DNA from: Chitinophaga pinensis
GTDB lineage: Bacteria > Bacteroidota > Bacteroidia > Flavobacteriales_D > Crocinitomicaceae
Direction of reading: 5' to 3'
Length of the DNA stretch: 64,000 bases
NCBI GenBank assembly: GCA_945863605.1
Contig: CAMAZP010000002.1
Location: 62,001-126,000, forward strand
This document shows, in pieces, positions 44,251 to 54,224 of this stretch. Under the pieces are notes generated by a model. That model was not told the DNA's origin and did not search any database. It saw only the letters and a list, made by a program, of their open reading frames with translations. The position numbers and the translations under genes were made by a program. The first letter of the stretch is position 1, and each line of letters begins with the position of its first letter.

Positions 44251-46887
44251 CTATCCTCCTGTTAATTTTTTTATTTCATGTAATTTCATCAACGCTTCCA
44301 CAGGCGTCAAGGTATTGATGTCAATGCTTATTAATTCATCGTGAATATTTTCTAAAACTGGATCGTTCAACTGGAAGAAACTCAATTGCATATTTGCCGT
44401 TTCGTTCAAAACTTCTTTCGTTGTTTTCTTACCTTTTGAACTGCTGCCCACACTCGCATGCGAACTTTCCAAATCCTTCAAAACTTGCTCGGCGCGTTGC
44501 ACCACAAAATTCGGCATTCCAGCCATACGTGCTACGTGAATACCAAAAGAATGGGCACTTCCACCTGGAACTAATTTGCGTAAAAAAAGCACTTTTTTAC
44601 CCATTTCTTTTACTGAAACGTTGTAGTTTTTGATACGCTCAAAACGCTTGTGCATTTCGTTGAGTTCGTGGTAATGCGTTGCAAACAAGGTCTTACTTTT
44701 CGCTTTTGGATTTTCGTGCAAAAATTCAGCAATCGCCCAAGCTATTGAAATTCCGTCATACGTACTTGTTCCACGCCCTATTTCATCCAATAAAATCAAA
44801 CTTCGGTCGGAAATATTATTCAAAATACTCGCCGTTTCGTTCATTTCTACCATAAACGTTGATTCACCAGAAGAAATGTTGTCCGAAGCTCCAACGCGTG
44901 TAAAAATCTTATCGACCAAACCAATTTTTGCAGCGTCAGCAGGAACAAAACATCCCATTTGAGCCATCAAGACAATCAAAGCCGTTTGACGCAAAATCGC
45001 ACTTTTACCACTCATATTTGGTCCAGTAATCATAATAATTTGCTGACTGTTGTTGTCGAGTAAAACATCATTTGCAATGTATTCTTCACCCAAAGCCAAA
45101 CGTTTTTCAATCACAGGATGACGACCATTTTTGATGTCCAACACCAATCCATCGTTGATTTCTGGACGATTGTATTTATTTTCAATAGCAACCTGCGAGA
45201 AAGAAAACAAGCAATCTAAACGTGCAATGACAGTCGCGTTGTGTTGAATCGGCTGAATGTAATCCGACATTCCAACTACTAAATCTTGAAACAAACGCGC
45301 TTCAATGGCATAGATTTTTTCTTCTGCGCCCAAAATTTTACTTTCGTATTCCTTTAATTCTTCCGTGATGTAGCGCTCAGCACTCACCAACGTTTGTTTG
45401 CGAATCCAATCTTCGGGAACTTTGTCTTTGTGTGTATTTCGAACTTCAATGTAGTAACCAAAAACGTTATTGAATGAAACTTTCAAACTTGGAATTCCTG
45501 TTCGTTCTGCTTCACGTTCTTGCAAGCGTTCCAAATAATCTTTTCCGTTGAAGGAAATTTCGCGCAGGTCGTCCAACTCTTGATGAAAACCTGAACGAAT
45601 AATAATTCCCTTTCCGATTTGTCCGGCTGGATCGTCGCAAAGATTGGTTTCTATCAACTGAATGAGCGTTTCACAAGGGTTCAATTGCTCCATCATTTTT
45701 TTCAGCGAAACAATTTTATTGTCTTGTAAAAGATTTTTAATCGGTTGAATTTGCAACAATGTTCGGCGCAAGTGCATCACTTCTTTCGGATTCACTTTTC
45801 CAACCGCTACTTTAGAAATCAATCGTTCTAAATCGCCTATTTCGCGTAAACGCTGTCCTAATTCAAAAGAAATTTCTTCGTTTTTAGTTAAATAGTCAAC
45901 TACATCTAAACGTTCGTTGATTGGTTTTTCGTCTTTCAAAGGCAATACCATCCAACGTTTCATCATCCGTCCGCCCATTGGAGTGTAGGTTTTGTCCAAA
46001 ATATCCGCAAGCGTTTTTGCATTTTCATTGGTTGAATACACCAATTCCAAATTTCGAATGGTAAAACGATCGAGCCACACGTATTTCTCTTCTTCGATAC
46101 GTGAAATCGCGGTGATGTGCCCTAATTTTTGGTGTTGATTTTCATTCAAATAATGAAAAACCGCACCTGCTGCAACAATCGCAAGCGACAAATTCTCGAT
46201 TCCGAAACCTTTTAAAGAACTCGTTCCAAAGTGTTTATTGAGGTTTTCGTTGGCGTATTCTGTGGTGAAAATCCAATCTTCCAAACGGAACGTGTAATGG
46301 TTTTCTCCAAATTGCCCTTGAAAATCTTTATTCCTGTTTTTCTGATAAATGATTTCGCTTGGTTCAAAACCACTTATTAATTTATCAATGTATTCTCTAT
46401 TTCCTTCAGCGACTAAAAATTCACCTGTAGAAACATCTAGAAATGCAACTCCGATTTCTTCTTTACCAAAGTGAATGGCACATAAAAAGTTGTTTTTTCC
46501 TTGTTCCAAAACTTGGTCGTTGAACGAAACTCCAGGTGTCACTAGTTCCGTAACGCCACGTTTCACAATCGTCTTGGTCATTTTAGGATCTTCCAATTGA
46601 TCACAAATCGCCACTCGTTGACCGGCACGTACCAATTTTGGCAAATACGTATCCAACGAATGATGAGGGAAGCCGGCCAATTCAATTTCAGCGGCAGTTC
46701 CGTTTTTGCGTTTTGTCAAAATGATGCCTAGAATCTTCGAAGTTTTGATTGCATCTTCGCGAAACGTTTCGTAAAAATCGCCAACACGAAACAACAACAA
46801 AGCTTCTGGATGACGCGCTTTGATTTGATTGTATTGCTTCATCAACGGGGTTTCCGCCACGCCTTTGTCATCAAAAGTTTTCGCCAA
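44251..46887 (-). CDS. mutS: DNA mismatch repair protein MutS
   Basis: 878 residues. The mismatch-binding domain I has the Phe-x-Glu motif in RVGDFYETF. Walker A is [14 protein letters not shown], Walker B is [16 protein letters not shown], and FATHYHELN follows. The reading frame opens with TTG (46887, AKTFDDKG) with no ATG before the conserved [11 protein letters not shown], so a TTG start is most likely. The C-terminal region is short but intact. Confidence 0.95.
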   Translation of the reverse strand: MAKTFDDKGVAETPLMKQYNQIKARHPEALLLFRVGDFYETFREDAIKTSKILGIILTKRKNGTAAEIELAGFPHHSLDTYLPKLVRAGQRVAICDQLEDPKMTKTIVKRGVTELVTPGVSFNDQVLEQGKNNFLCAIHFGKEEIGVAFLDVSTGEFLVAEGNREYIDKLISGFEPSEIIYQKNRNKDFQGQFGENHYTFRLEDWIFTTEYANENLNKHFGTSSLKGFGIENLSLAIVAAGAVFHYLNENQHQKLGHITAISRIEEEKYVWLDRFTIRNLELVYSTNENAKTLADILDKTYTPMGGRMMKRWMVLPLKDEKPINERLDVVDYLTKNEEISFELGQRLREIGDLERLISKVAVGKVNPKEVMHLRRTLLQIQPIKNLLQDNKIVSLKKMMEQLNPCETLIQLIETNLCDDPAGQIGKGIIIRSGFHQELDDLREISFNGKDYLERLQEREAERTGIPSLKVSFNNVFGYYIEVRNTHKDKVPEDWIRKQTLVSAERYITEELKEYESKILGAEEKIYAIEARLFQDLVVGMSDYIQPIQHNATVIARLDCLFSFSQVAIENKYNRPEINDGLVLDIKNGRHPVIEKRLALGEEYIANDVLLDNNSQQIIMITGPNMSGKSAILRQTALIVLMAQMGCFVPADAAKIGLVDKIFTRVGASDNISSGESTFMVEMNETASILNNISDRSLILLDEIGRGTSTYDGISIAWAIAEFLHENPKAKSKTLFATHYHELNEMHKRFERIKNYNVSVKEMGKKVLFLRKLVPGGSAHSFGIHVARMAGMPNFVVQRAEQVLKDLESSHASVGSSSKGKKTTKEVLNETANMQLSFFQLNDPVLENIHDELISIDINTLTPVEALMKLHEIKKLTGG

Positions 46888-47006
46888 GGGAAATTGATTT
46901 TAAAATTGAAGCCTAAAGGTAAGGATTTTTTGGAAAAAAGTTTTACAGCATTTATCTAGAAGAGTCAAATAATAAAATTAATTTTCACTTATACTTCTAA
47001 AATTGA

Positions 47007-47471
47007 TTAATTCATCCACCAGGAATAAGCATTCAATGAAAATGCGATGATTAACCAAACCAAATACGGAAGTAAAAGCAATAATTTCCAATTACTTGAT
47101 TCGAAATAGTGAAGTATCAAAATCAATGAAATAAACAAAATTAATATTATGATCATTCCTAGAAATATCCAATGGAAATAAAAGAAAACTGGATTCCATA
47201 GTACATTCGAAAGAAATTGTAAAGTGAATAGGGTTATAAATCGCTTGTCTTTTAGTTTTTCTTTTTCATGAATAGTCAAATAAATGGTAAACAATAACAT
47301 AATTGTTGTCCAAGCTATACCAAAAGCCCATCCTGGTGGAGTCCAAGGGGCTTTGTTAAGTTGGATGTACCATTCATTTTCAATTGGACTAGAACCCATC
47401 AACAAAGAACCTAAAGCCAAAGCACCAAAATTGAGAATAAGAAAAAGAAAAAAAGTAAGTGACTTACTCAT
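47007..47471 (-). CDS. TspO/MBR family membrane protein
   Basis: A five-helix tryptophan-rich sensory protein homologue. The APWTPPGWAFGIAWTTIM motif, NVLWNPVFFY and the C-terminal FSLNAYSWWMN match the family. Binds porphyrins or cholesterol-like ligands in homologues. It is divergent from the aminopeptidase gene. Confidence 0.9.
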   Translation of the reverse strand: MSKSLTFFLFLILNFGALALGSLLMGSSPIENEWYIQLNKAPWTPPGWAFGIAWTTIMLLFTIYLTIHEKEKLKDKRFITLFTLQFLSNVLWNPVFFYFHWIFLGMIIILILFISLILILHYFESSNWKLLLLLPYLVWLIIAFSLNAYSWWMN

Positions 47472-47570
47472 ACTGTTGATTCAAATAAAATATGGTTGCT
47501 TTTAAAGTTAAGGATAAAACTATTCAAAACACCTAGTTTTCTTAATTTAGCATACTCAAAAATTAAAAGT

Positions 47571-48863
47571 ATGAAATACGATCGAATTAATTCCGAATTA
47601 TACATTTCTAATAGAGCAAAATTTACTGCTCAAATGCACCAAGGAACACTAGCTGTCTTCAATTCAAATGATATTTATCCAGTTAGTGCCGACAGCACAA
47701 TGCCCTTTCAACAACACAGAGATATTCTAGCCTTATCTGGTGTTGATCAAGAAGAATCGATTTTAGTTTTATTTCCTGGTGCGAGTAATCCTGCTCATCG
47801 CGAAGTGCTTTTTTTGAAAGAAACAAGTGATTTGATTGCAATTTGGGAAGGTGAAAAGTTGACAAAACAAGCTGCATTTGAAACTTCAGGAATTAAAACG
47901 GTCTATTGGTTGCAACAATTCCCGACGATTTTCAAACAAATGATGGCAGAAGCAAGTGGTATTTATTTAAACACGAATGAACATTTGCGCGCTAATACTG
48001 AAGTTGAAACACGAGAAGATCGTTTTATCAAAAAAGTAAAACAAGATTTTCCAGCGCATCAAGTTTTTAAAGCTGCACCGATAATGCACAAAATTCGCTC
48101 GATAAAAAACGATATCGAAATCGAATTGATGCAACGTGCATGTAAAATTACTGAAGCTGGAGTTAGAAGATTATTAGGATTCATCAAGCCAGGTGTTTGG
48201 GAATATGAAATTGAAGCGGAATTAGCGCATGAATTTTTACGCAATCGTTCAAAAGGTTTTGCGTACACCCCAATTGTTGCATCAGGAAAAAACGCTTGTG
48301 TATTACATTATATTGAAAACAACCAACAATGCAAAAATGGTGATGTGATTTTATTAGATGTTGGAGCAGAATATGCAAATTACTCTTCCGATTTAACGCG
48401 CTGTATTCCTGTTAATGGAAAATTCACGACTCGTCAAAAAGAAGTTTACAATGCAGTGTTACATGTCAAAAAAGAAGCTGAAAAGTTATTGGTTCCTGGA
48501 ACAATTATGGCAGAATATCACAAACAAGTTGGATGCTTAATGGAAGAGCAATTAGTAAACCTTGGATTGATTTCAATGGAAGACATCAAAACTCAAAATC
48601 CAGATTGGCCAGCATACAAAAAGTATTTCATGCATGGAACTTCTCACTTTTTAGGTTTAGACACCCATGATGTTGGTTTGTGGTATGAGCCTATTCAAGC
48701 TGGAATGGTTTTCACTTGCGAGCCAGGAATTTATATACCAGAAGAAGGTTTAGGGATTCGTTTAGAAGATGATTTAGTAGTTCAAGAATCAGTCGCTCCA
48801 TTCAATTTAATGAAAGATATTCCTTTGGAAGCAGAAGAAATCGAAGCCTTAATGAACGCTTAA
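47571..48863 (+). CDS. pepP: Xaa-Pro aminopeptidase (aminopeptidase P)
   Basis: An M24B metallopeptidase that removes the residue before proline. ATG 47571 (MKYDRINSELY) is the family start; the track ORF adds an unrelated leader. The N-terminal creatinase-like domain is about 10-170. Metal ligands lie in ILLDVGAEYANYSSDLTR, HGTSHFLGLDTHD and EPGIYIPEEGLGIRLEDD. The length of 430 is typical for PepP. Confidence 0.92.
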   Translation: MKYDRINSELYISNRAKFTAQMHQGTLAVFNSNDIYPVSADSTMPFQQHRDILALSGVDQEESILVLFPGASNPAHREVLFLKETSDLIAIWEGEKLTKQAAFETSGIKTVYWLQQFPTIFKQMMAEASGIYLNTNEHLRANTEVETREDRFIKKVKQDFPAHQVFKAAPIMHKIRSIKNDIEIELMQRACKITEAGVRRLLGFIKPGVWEYEIEAELAHEFLRNRSKGFAYTPIVASGKNACVLHYIENNQQCKNGDVILLDVGAEYANYSSDLTRCIPVNGKFTTRQKEVYNAVLHVKKEAEKLLVPGTIMAEYHKQVGCLMEEQLVNLGLISMEDIKTQNPDWPAYKKYFMHGTSHFLGLDTHDVGLWYEPIQAGMVFTCEPGIYIPEEGLGIRLEDDLVVQESVAPFNLMKDIPLEAEEIEALMNA

Positions 48864-48874
48864 TTTTCAGTCAA

Positions 48875-49642
48875 TTGTTACATTATTCAATTGAAGGCGA
48901 AGGAGAAACGCTCGTTTTTCTACATGGATTTTTAGAATCAAATTCGATGTGGGGTTATCTTGCGTTGGAAGAGTTGAATTTTCAAAAAATTTTTATTGAA
49001 CTTCCAGGTCATGGACAATCAGCTTTAACGCTAGACTCTGAAAATCCAAGTTTAAATTTCTTTGCCAATGAAGTTCAAGAAGTTCTTTCGTTTCTGAAAA
49101 TTGAAAAATTCTCAATTGTTGGTCATTCTTTAGGGGCTTATGTGGCTTTGATTCTAAAGGAACAAAATCTTGGTTGTCAAAAAGTTGTATTGTTAAATTC
49201 CAATTTTTGGGCAGATAGTGAACAAAAGAAAAAAGATCGTCTGCGCGTTGCTGAAATAGCCTTTAAAGCGAAAAAAGTATTCATTAACGAAGCAATTCCG
49301 AACTTATTTGGACAAGCTGAACTTTTTCAAAATGAGATTGAAGTTTTGAAAGAAGAAGCGATGAAAATTGAACCAGAATCGATTGCTTATGCGGCTTTAG
49401 CCATGCGACAAAGGAAAGATTATACGCAAATGATTGCCGAAAAACCTAGTGATTTTTTTATCATTCATGGAGCTTTAGATCGTTTGGTAACCACTGAGTT
49501 TTTGGTAGAAAAAACAAACAGTATTTTTAAAGAAAATTCAGAAAATCATTTGTTTATCCTCAAGGAAGCTGGGCACATGGCTCATATTGAGGCGAGCATT
49601 GAAGTGATGGAAATATTAGAGCTACTTTTGATTAATAGATAA
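48875..49642 (+). CDS. Alpha/beta-fold hydrolase
   Basis: A cytoplasmic hydrolase of 255 residues. LVFLHGFLESNSMW is the oxyanion strand, VGHSLGAYVAL the nucleophile elbow, IIHGALDRLV the acid and EAGHMAHIE the catalytic His. The start is TTG at 48875 (LHYSIEGEGE), just 11 bp after pepP, as no ATG precedes the oxyanion motif. Resembles MenH/BioH-like enzymes; substrate unknown. Confidence 0.85.
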   Translation: MLHYSIEGEGETLVFLHGFLESNSMWGYLALEELNFQKIFIELPGHGQSALTLDSENPSLNFFANEVQEVLSFLKIEKFSIVGHSLGAYVALILKEQNLGCQKVVLLNSNFWADSEQKKKDRLRVAEIAFKAKKVFINEAIPNLFGQAELFQNEIEVLKEEAMKIEPESIAYAALAMRQRKDYTQMIAEKPSDFFIIHGALDRLVTTEFLVEKTNSIFKENSENHLFILKEAGHMAHIEASIEVMEILELLLINR

Positions 49643-49706
49643 AATTTTAAGTCACAAACTGTAAATAAATTACATTGACAATCAATGAATTTTGGTTGAT
49701 TAAGCT

Positions 49707-51359
49707 TTATTCCAACTCGCGTTTATAAAAAATAAACCCATTTTTTTCACCGATTCGTTTTATGTGCGGAAAGTTTCTTGTAAATTCTTCACTTCTCGTG
49801 TTTTTCATCACAAAGTAAACGGGTTTATCAATCGCACCAAAAATCAACCAATCTTCTCGATTTGAATTTAAGTTTTTGGTCGGTTTTTTTGCTGTATAAA
49901 ATAAATCTGCATAGCTTTTGAAACCAACCGTTTTCACGTAGCAATCTTCATTCTGACAACTTTTATAAAATTCAATCGCAGCGTTTTGTGTATATCCTTC
50001 CACTTTTGGAACAATCACCACAACAGTTGAATAAATGAATAAAAGTGTCGCAATCAACGAAGCAATAATTTGATTTTGTGTGTTAAATCGTTTGGAAAGA
50101 AAAATAAATAACAAGGCTACAAAAAACAAAGCACCAATCAAAAATTCAAAACCGGTCCAATGAACTTGAGCCTGTAAATTTCCAACAGCAAAATCATCTT
50201 TAATTACATTCATTTTGGTAATTTTTTCCTTGTTTATTGCCACAAATTGCAAGACAACTACAATCAAAGACCAAACGAATCCAAGTGAAAGCACCATAAT
50301 TTTAATCCATTTAGGCAGCGATTCTTTTTGTTCTAAAAGCTTGTAGATGTAAAACGCTGCTATAAAAGTGAGCGGAAAATAAGCCAAAGAGGAATAATGG
50401 ATGATTTTCGTTTTTACAATTGTAAATAAAATTAAAACCGTCCAAAGTAAAATCACCATCCACGTTTTAAATTCAAAGAAAACAAGTCGTTCGTCTTTTT
50501 GAAAGCGCTTGAAATATAAAAAGGCATAAATCGAAGCGGGGAAAACGCCAATAAAAAGTACAACAAAATGGTAAAATAAAAAGCCACCATGTCCAGCATC
50601 TTTCGTTTGAAAAAGGCGAACTTGATACACAAGAAAGTCTTTTACAATTCCGAGGTTTCCATTTAGCATTTGAAGAATAAACCAAAATCCACCGACGAAA
50701 AGAGAGATAATTAAAAACAATATTACTTGCCGCACATTAAATATCACTTTGAACTTTTTTACAATGAAATAAATCACTGTTACAAAACCAAAAACCAACA
50801 AAGCAACTGGACCTTTAGATAAAATGGCTAGACCAATAAAAAGAGCTGAAAGTCCAACGAATTGGTAGCGACGCGACATGTCGTTTGACCGTGTAAAAGA
50901 TGAAATAGTATAGATTCCAAGAAAGATAAATAGATTAAACCAAGGGTCGATAATTCCTGATTTGAAATAGATAAATGGTAAAATTGAGCAAGCGTAAAGT
51001 AAAACCCAAAGGAGTCCAAGTTTTGAATTTAAAATCGAACGTCCCAAACGGAAAAGCACTAATAAAGTCACAATTCCACAAATAGCATTTGGAAAACGAG
51101 CAGCAAATTCATTGATTCCAAAAACCTTCATCGAAAGCGCTTGCATCCAAATAAACAAAGGTGGTTTTTCCCAAAAAGGTAAATAGTTGATTTGAACCGT
51201 TAACCAATCATTGGTTACCAACATTTCGCGGGCCGCCTCTGCAAAATTTATTTCATCCCAATCAAATAAATGACTTTGACCAATAAAAGGAATGAAAAGA
51301 AAACTTCCGATTACGATGATTAAAATCTGGATTGTTTTGTCGGATAGTTTTGTCATCAA
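49707..51359 (-). CDS. Glycosyltransferase family 39 (ArnT/PMT-like)
   Basis: An integral membrane transferase with about eleven hydrophobic helices. The first periplasmic loop holds DWDEINFAEAAREML, the GT39 Asp-Glu catalytic motif, and LPFWEKPPLFIWMQALSM follows. It would move a sugar from a polyprenyl-phosphate donor onto lipid A or another envelope acceptor. The soluble C-terminal domain (about 450-550) is typical. Monocistronic. Confidence 0.87.
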   Translation of the reverse strand: MMTKLSDKTIQILIIVIGSFLFIPFIGQSHLFDWDEINFAEAAREMLVTNDWLTVQINYLPFWEKPPLFIWMQALSMKVFGINEFAARFPNAICGIVTLLVLFRLGRSILNSKLGLLWVLLYACSILPFIYFKSGIIDPWFNLFIFLGIYTISSFTRSNDMSRRYQFVGLSALFIGLAILSKGPVALLVFGFVTVIYFIVKKFKVIFNVRQVILFLIISLFVGGFWFILQMLNGNLGIVKDFLVYQVRLFQTKDAGHGGFLFYHFVVLFIGVFPASIYAFLYFKRFQKDERLVFFEFKTWMVILLWTVLILFTIVKTKIIHYSSLAYFPLTFIAAFYIYKLLEQKESLPKWIKIMVLSLGFVWSLIVVVLQFVAINKEKITKMNVIKDDFAVGNLQAQVHWTGFEFLIGALFFVALLFIFLSKRFNTQNQIIASLIATLLFIYSTVVVIVPKVEGYTQNAAIEFYKSCQNEDCYVKTVGFKSYADLFYTAKKPTKNLNSNREDWLIFGAIDKPVYFVMKNTRSEEFTRNFPHIKRIGEKNGFIFYKRELE

Positions 51360-51522
51360 TAGGAATTAATTTAATTGCAAATATACTAAGACCGTTGCAA
51401 AACCCCTTACTCATCGTTACTTCAAAAATTTATCATCTACCTAAAATTATACTTTAACCTTTAATAAATATTCGAATGAAGTTTTCTAAAATATGAAGAT
51501 AAAAGCAAAGAATTTTTTTATA

Positions 51523-51530
51523 TAACTTTG
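51523..51530 (+). promoter_or_regulatory. -7 box TAACTTTG before the PIN-toxin remnant
   Basis: An exact TAnnTTTG match that ends 5 bp before the ATG at 51536. The 163 bp upstream (51360-51522) are AT-rich and hold no gene that I can see. Confidence 0.4.
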
Positions 51531-51535
51531 AGAAT

Positions 51536-51608
51536 ATGAAACAACGAATTTATATTGACAATTCTTTTTGGTGGATTTTTAGAATTTGAAAAATATGAAG
51601 ACGACTGA
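51536..51608 (+). pseudogene. Broken PIN-domain toxin start
   Basis: ATG 51536 reads MKQRIYIDNS, the typical opening of flavobacterial PIN-domain RNase toxins (RIYIDTSV), then runs into a stop at 51587. Shifting frame after NS gives FGGFLEFEKYEDD before a stop at 51606, the expected continuation (FGGF.EEF). The rest of the about 140-residue toxin is absent. A frameshift plus deletion remnant is the simplest reading. Confidence 0.5.
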
Positions 51609-51747
51609 AAAACAATTTGATGCTGTAAACTTTATGCGTCAACAACGAAACAAATTGAGTGAGAAATTATCAAAAATGACTAAAGCTGAAATTTTAGAAT
51701 ACTTTAAAAATCGTGAGAAAAAAACGACTATTAAACCTAGTAACTAA
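51595..51747 (+). CDS. Antitoxin-like small protein (50 aa)
   Basis: Too short for the ORF track. It encodes MKTTEKQFDAVNFMRQQRNKL followed by SKMTKAEILEYFKNRE and a basic tail. The FDAVxxMRxxRxxLS then MTxxEIxEYF pattern is that of small antitoxins usually paired with PIN or RelE toxins in Bacteroidota. It overlaps the toxin remnant. No complete toxin follows, so this is probably an orphan antitoxin. Confidence 0.5.
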   Translation: MKTTEKQFDAVNFMRQQRNKLSEKLSKMTKAEILEYFKNREKKTTIKPSN

Positions 51748-51806
51748 TAGCTTTTTAATAAATTGTCAAAGTTCCGTTTGATATTTAGATTTATTTATAA
51801 AAAAAA

Positions 51807-51834
51807 AAACGACTAGCATCAACACTAGTCGTTT
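51807..51834. terminator. Bidirectional terminator
   Basis: AAACGACTAG (51807-51816) pairs perfectly with CTAGTCGTTT (51825-51834) over an 8-base loop, with an A tract on the left and T-rich sequence on the right. It separates the convergent antitoxin-like and secreted-peptide genes. Confidence 0.8.
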
Positions 51835-51854
51835 CTTGTTTATTAAAGTTTCAT

Positions 51855-52031
51855 TTATTTTTTCACGCCCGCATCGGAAACGTTCGTTGTAGTTGGAGTG
51901 TTGCTAACTGCTGTTTGCGCACCTGAAGCAACGACGTGACCCATTGGACATTTACCTGAACTTTGGGCAGAATCTTGTGCGTAAATCAAAGGGATTTGCC
52001 CCAAGAAAAGCACTAAAAATAACTGTTTCAT
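51855..52031 (-). CDS. Small secreted peptide with GKCPMGH motif (58 aa)
   Basis: Not in the ORF track. The signal peptide (1-19) is LFLVLFLGQIPLIYAQ-like; the mature 39 residues contain SSGKCPMGH followed by a Thr/Ser/Ala-rich tail ending in KK. The single Cys-Pro-x-Gly-His resembles the GKCP(x)HG leader of catalase-peroxidases and Cys-Pro haem motifs. A clean terminator follows and a direct repeat precedes it, so it looks like a real gene. Function unknown; it could also be the truncated leader of a larger enzyme. Confidence 0.6.
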   Translation of the reverse strand: MKQLFLVLFLGQIPLIYAQDSAQSSGKCPMGHVVASGAQTAVSNTPTTTNVSDAGVKK

Positions 52032-52069
52032 AATTTAGAAATTAATTAATAATTGGTAAAGTACGAAGG

Positions 52070-52096
52070 TACATACTATGGAATGTTACATACTAT
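52070..52096. repeat. Direct repeat TACATACTAT x2 upstream of the secreted peptide
   Basis: TACATACTAT is at 52070-52079 and 52087-52096 (17-bp period), 39 bp upstream of the minus-strand peptide start. Candidate operator. The remaining sequence to 52272 holds no gene. Confidence 0.4.
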
Positions 52097-52272
52097 TGAT
52101 AATTTCTATACAGTCATTGATTTAGCTTATTTTGAGGTATGAATGCAAAGATTTTGATTTCAGATTTGTCAGAATAAGGTACTTTATTCTAAAAAAATCT
52201 ATCAAGCTATTTCACAACCAACTTTTAGTTTTTGAAATCAGAATCTTTAATTTATTTCCTTAATTTCGAGAT

Positions 52273-53151
52273 GTGAAATTTGCATCAAAACTTTTATTTC
52301 TTTTTTCGTTTCCCAGCTTTTTGATGGCGCAATCTTCCTTTTGGAAACCGGCAGATAGTTTGAATAAAGCGCGAATTATTACCAGTTCTTCGATTATTGG
52401 TGTGGGTTATTCAGGAAGTTTGATTGGTTTGCAAAGTGTATGGTACAACAATCCGTGGACCGGTTTTCATTTCTTTAATGATGGTGGAAATTGGTTACAA
52501 ATGGACAAAGCTGGACATGCATACTCAACCTATCAGATTTCTAGAAACATTTCGCAACTTTATCGTTGGGGAGGAATGAAATCTAAAAATGCAGATTGGG
52601 TAGGTGTTGGTTTGAGTTTAAGTTATATAACTTTCATAGAAGTTTTAGATGGATTTTCAGCCGAATGGGGATTTTCAGCCTACGATATGGCAGCAAATGT
52701 TGGCGGTTCAGCTTTATTTTGGGGACAAGAACGCTTGTTTAAACAACAGATTATTTTACCAAAATTTTCCTTTCACACTACTGAGTATGCAGCACTTCGA
52801 CCAGAAATTTTGGGAAGTACTTTTTCCGAACAATTATTAAAAGATTACAACGGTCAAACTTATTGGTTGAGTTTTTCTCCAGGAACAATGGGCGACAATA
52901 AATTTCCAAAATGGTTGTGTTTTAGTTTGGGCTACAGCGCAGACCAAAAAATTGTTGGTAGCGAAGAAACCTACTTAAACTATCAATCCAGAAGGGAATT
53001 TTTACTTTCGATGGATATTGATTTCTCCCGCATTCCAGTGAAAAATCACTTTTTAAAAACCGTTTTTAGCCAACTGAATTGCCTCAAAATTCCTTTTCCT
53101 GCATTGATTATTCAAGGAAATAAATTTGGTGCGAGGGGATTGTATTTTTAA
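52273..53151 (+). CDS. DUF2279 (YfiM-like) protein
   Basis: A secreted or outer-membrane protein: signal peptide (1-19, FLMAQ), then the DUF2279 core WLQMDKAGHAYSTYQISR and FIEVLDGFSAEWGFSAYDMAANVGGS. The start is GTG at 52273, and TAATTTCG (52261-52268) is a -7-like box 4 bp upstream. The 3' end overlaps the convergent cyclotransferase gene by 4 bp. Confidence 0.85.
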   Translation: MKFASKLLFLFSFPSFLMAQSSFWKPADSLNKARIITSSSIIGVGYSGSLIGLQSVWYNNPWTGFHFFNDGGNWLQMDKAGHAYSTYQISRNISQLYRWGGMKSKNADWVGVGLSLSYITFIEVLDGFSAEWGFSAYDMAANVGGSALFWGQERLFKQQIILPKFSFHTTEYAALRPEILGSTFSEQLLKDYNGQTYWLSFSPGTMGDNKFPKWLCFSLGYSADQKIVGSEETYLNYQSRREFLLSMDIDFSRIPVKNHFLKTVFSQLNCLKIPFPALIIQGNKFGARGLYF

Positions 53152-54224
53152 GAAACTACATTTTTCTTCACCGCAACCTCAAACATCTTTGGCCAGAATT
53201 TTCCAGTCATGTACAGTTTTTTTGTTGATGCATTGTACGCTATTCCGTTTAAGACTTCTCCGTTTCCTTTTCCTTCTTGAACCAATTGTGTTGCGTCGAT
53301 TGTTGCTAAAACTTTTCCTGTTGCTGGGTCAATCACTGCGACATTGTTAGATGTCCAAATATTAGCATAAATTAAACCGTCAACGAATTCCAATTCATTA
53401 AGGCGAGCAATTGGTCCTTGGTCGGTGTACACTTCAATTGTGCGCTCAACGTCAAAGGTTTTAGGATTTCTAAAATAAATTCGTTCAGAGCCATCAGACA
53501 TAATTAAACTTTTTCCATCGTTACAAATTCCCCAGCCTTCACCAGTATAGGTAAATTCTTTAATAGATGTAAAATCACTTTTGTTGTAAACAAGACATTT
53601 TTGATTTTTCCACGTTAACTGATATAGTTCATCGCCCATAATCGTGATTCCTTCTCCAAAATGAGTAGCATCTAAGCCCATTTTTCTCACAATTGCACCT
53701 GTTTTCAAATCAACTTCTGCAATAATTGTTTCGCCATTTTGGTTCGGGTCGCCTGTTCCTTCAAATAATTTCCCTTCATTAAATTCCAAACCTTGCGTAA
53801 AGCTTGTTTCCAAATGCGGAAGTGAAGAAACGATTTCAACCGACCATTTTTCAGGAACAATATCAGAAAGAATGCGAATCAAACGTTGGTCGGAAAAAGA
53901 AGTTCCATCTTTTCTAAAAGCCACTATTTCAATTCCAAAGGCTCCAACTTGGAAATCCTTCGTATCCAAAGTGTAAGTAATCTTTCCTTTCGGTGCTGTC
54001 CAAGTATTTAATTTTTTTCCATTTATGGAAAGCTCTAGTTTTTGAATATCCTCGCTTACTTCAAAAGGAATTGGTAAGGTTTGACCGTGGGGAACAGCTA
54101 AATTTTCTGTGAAACTAAAACTAAAAGGAGGCGTCTCAGACGAAGTAGAATTTGGCATAACATACGGCAAAACAAAAGCTACAATCAGACCAATTATTAC
54201 AAGGTAGATTACATATTTTTTCAT
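53148..54224 (-). CDS. Glutaminyl-peptide cyclotransferase (beta-propeller type)
   Basis: Cyclises N-terminal Gln to pyroglutamate on exported proteins. The N-terminal hydrophobic segment (1-23) is an anchor or signal. An Ig-like part follows (about 35-120), then the plant/bacterial QC propeller (about 130-350) with FTQGLEFNEGKLFEGTG and LNELEFVDGLIYANIWTSN. T9SS cargo in Bacteroidota is known to be pyroglutamylated, which fits this genome. It overlaps ytxJ by ATGA. Confidence 0.86.
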   Translation of the reverse strand: MKKYVIYLVIIGLIVAFVLPYVMPNSTSSETPPFSFSFTENLAVPHGQTLPIPFEVSEDIQKLELSINGKKLNTWTAPKGKITYTLDTKDFQVGAFGIEIVAFRKDGTSFSDQRLIRILSDIVPEKWSVEIVSSLPHLETSFTQGLEFNEGKLFEGTGDPNQNGETIIAEVDLKTGAIVRKMGLDATHFGEGITIMGDELYQLTWKNQKCLVYNKSDFTSIKEFTYTGEGWGICNDGKSLIMSDGSERIYFRNPKTFDVERTIEVYTDQGPIARLNELEFVDGLIYANIWTSNNVAVIDPATGKVLATIDATQLVQEGKGNGEVLNGIAYNASTKKLYMTGKFWPKMFEVAVKKNVVS

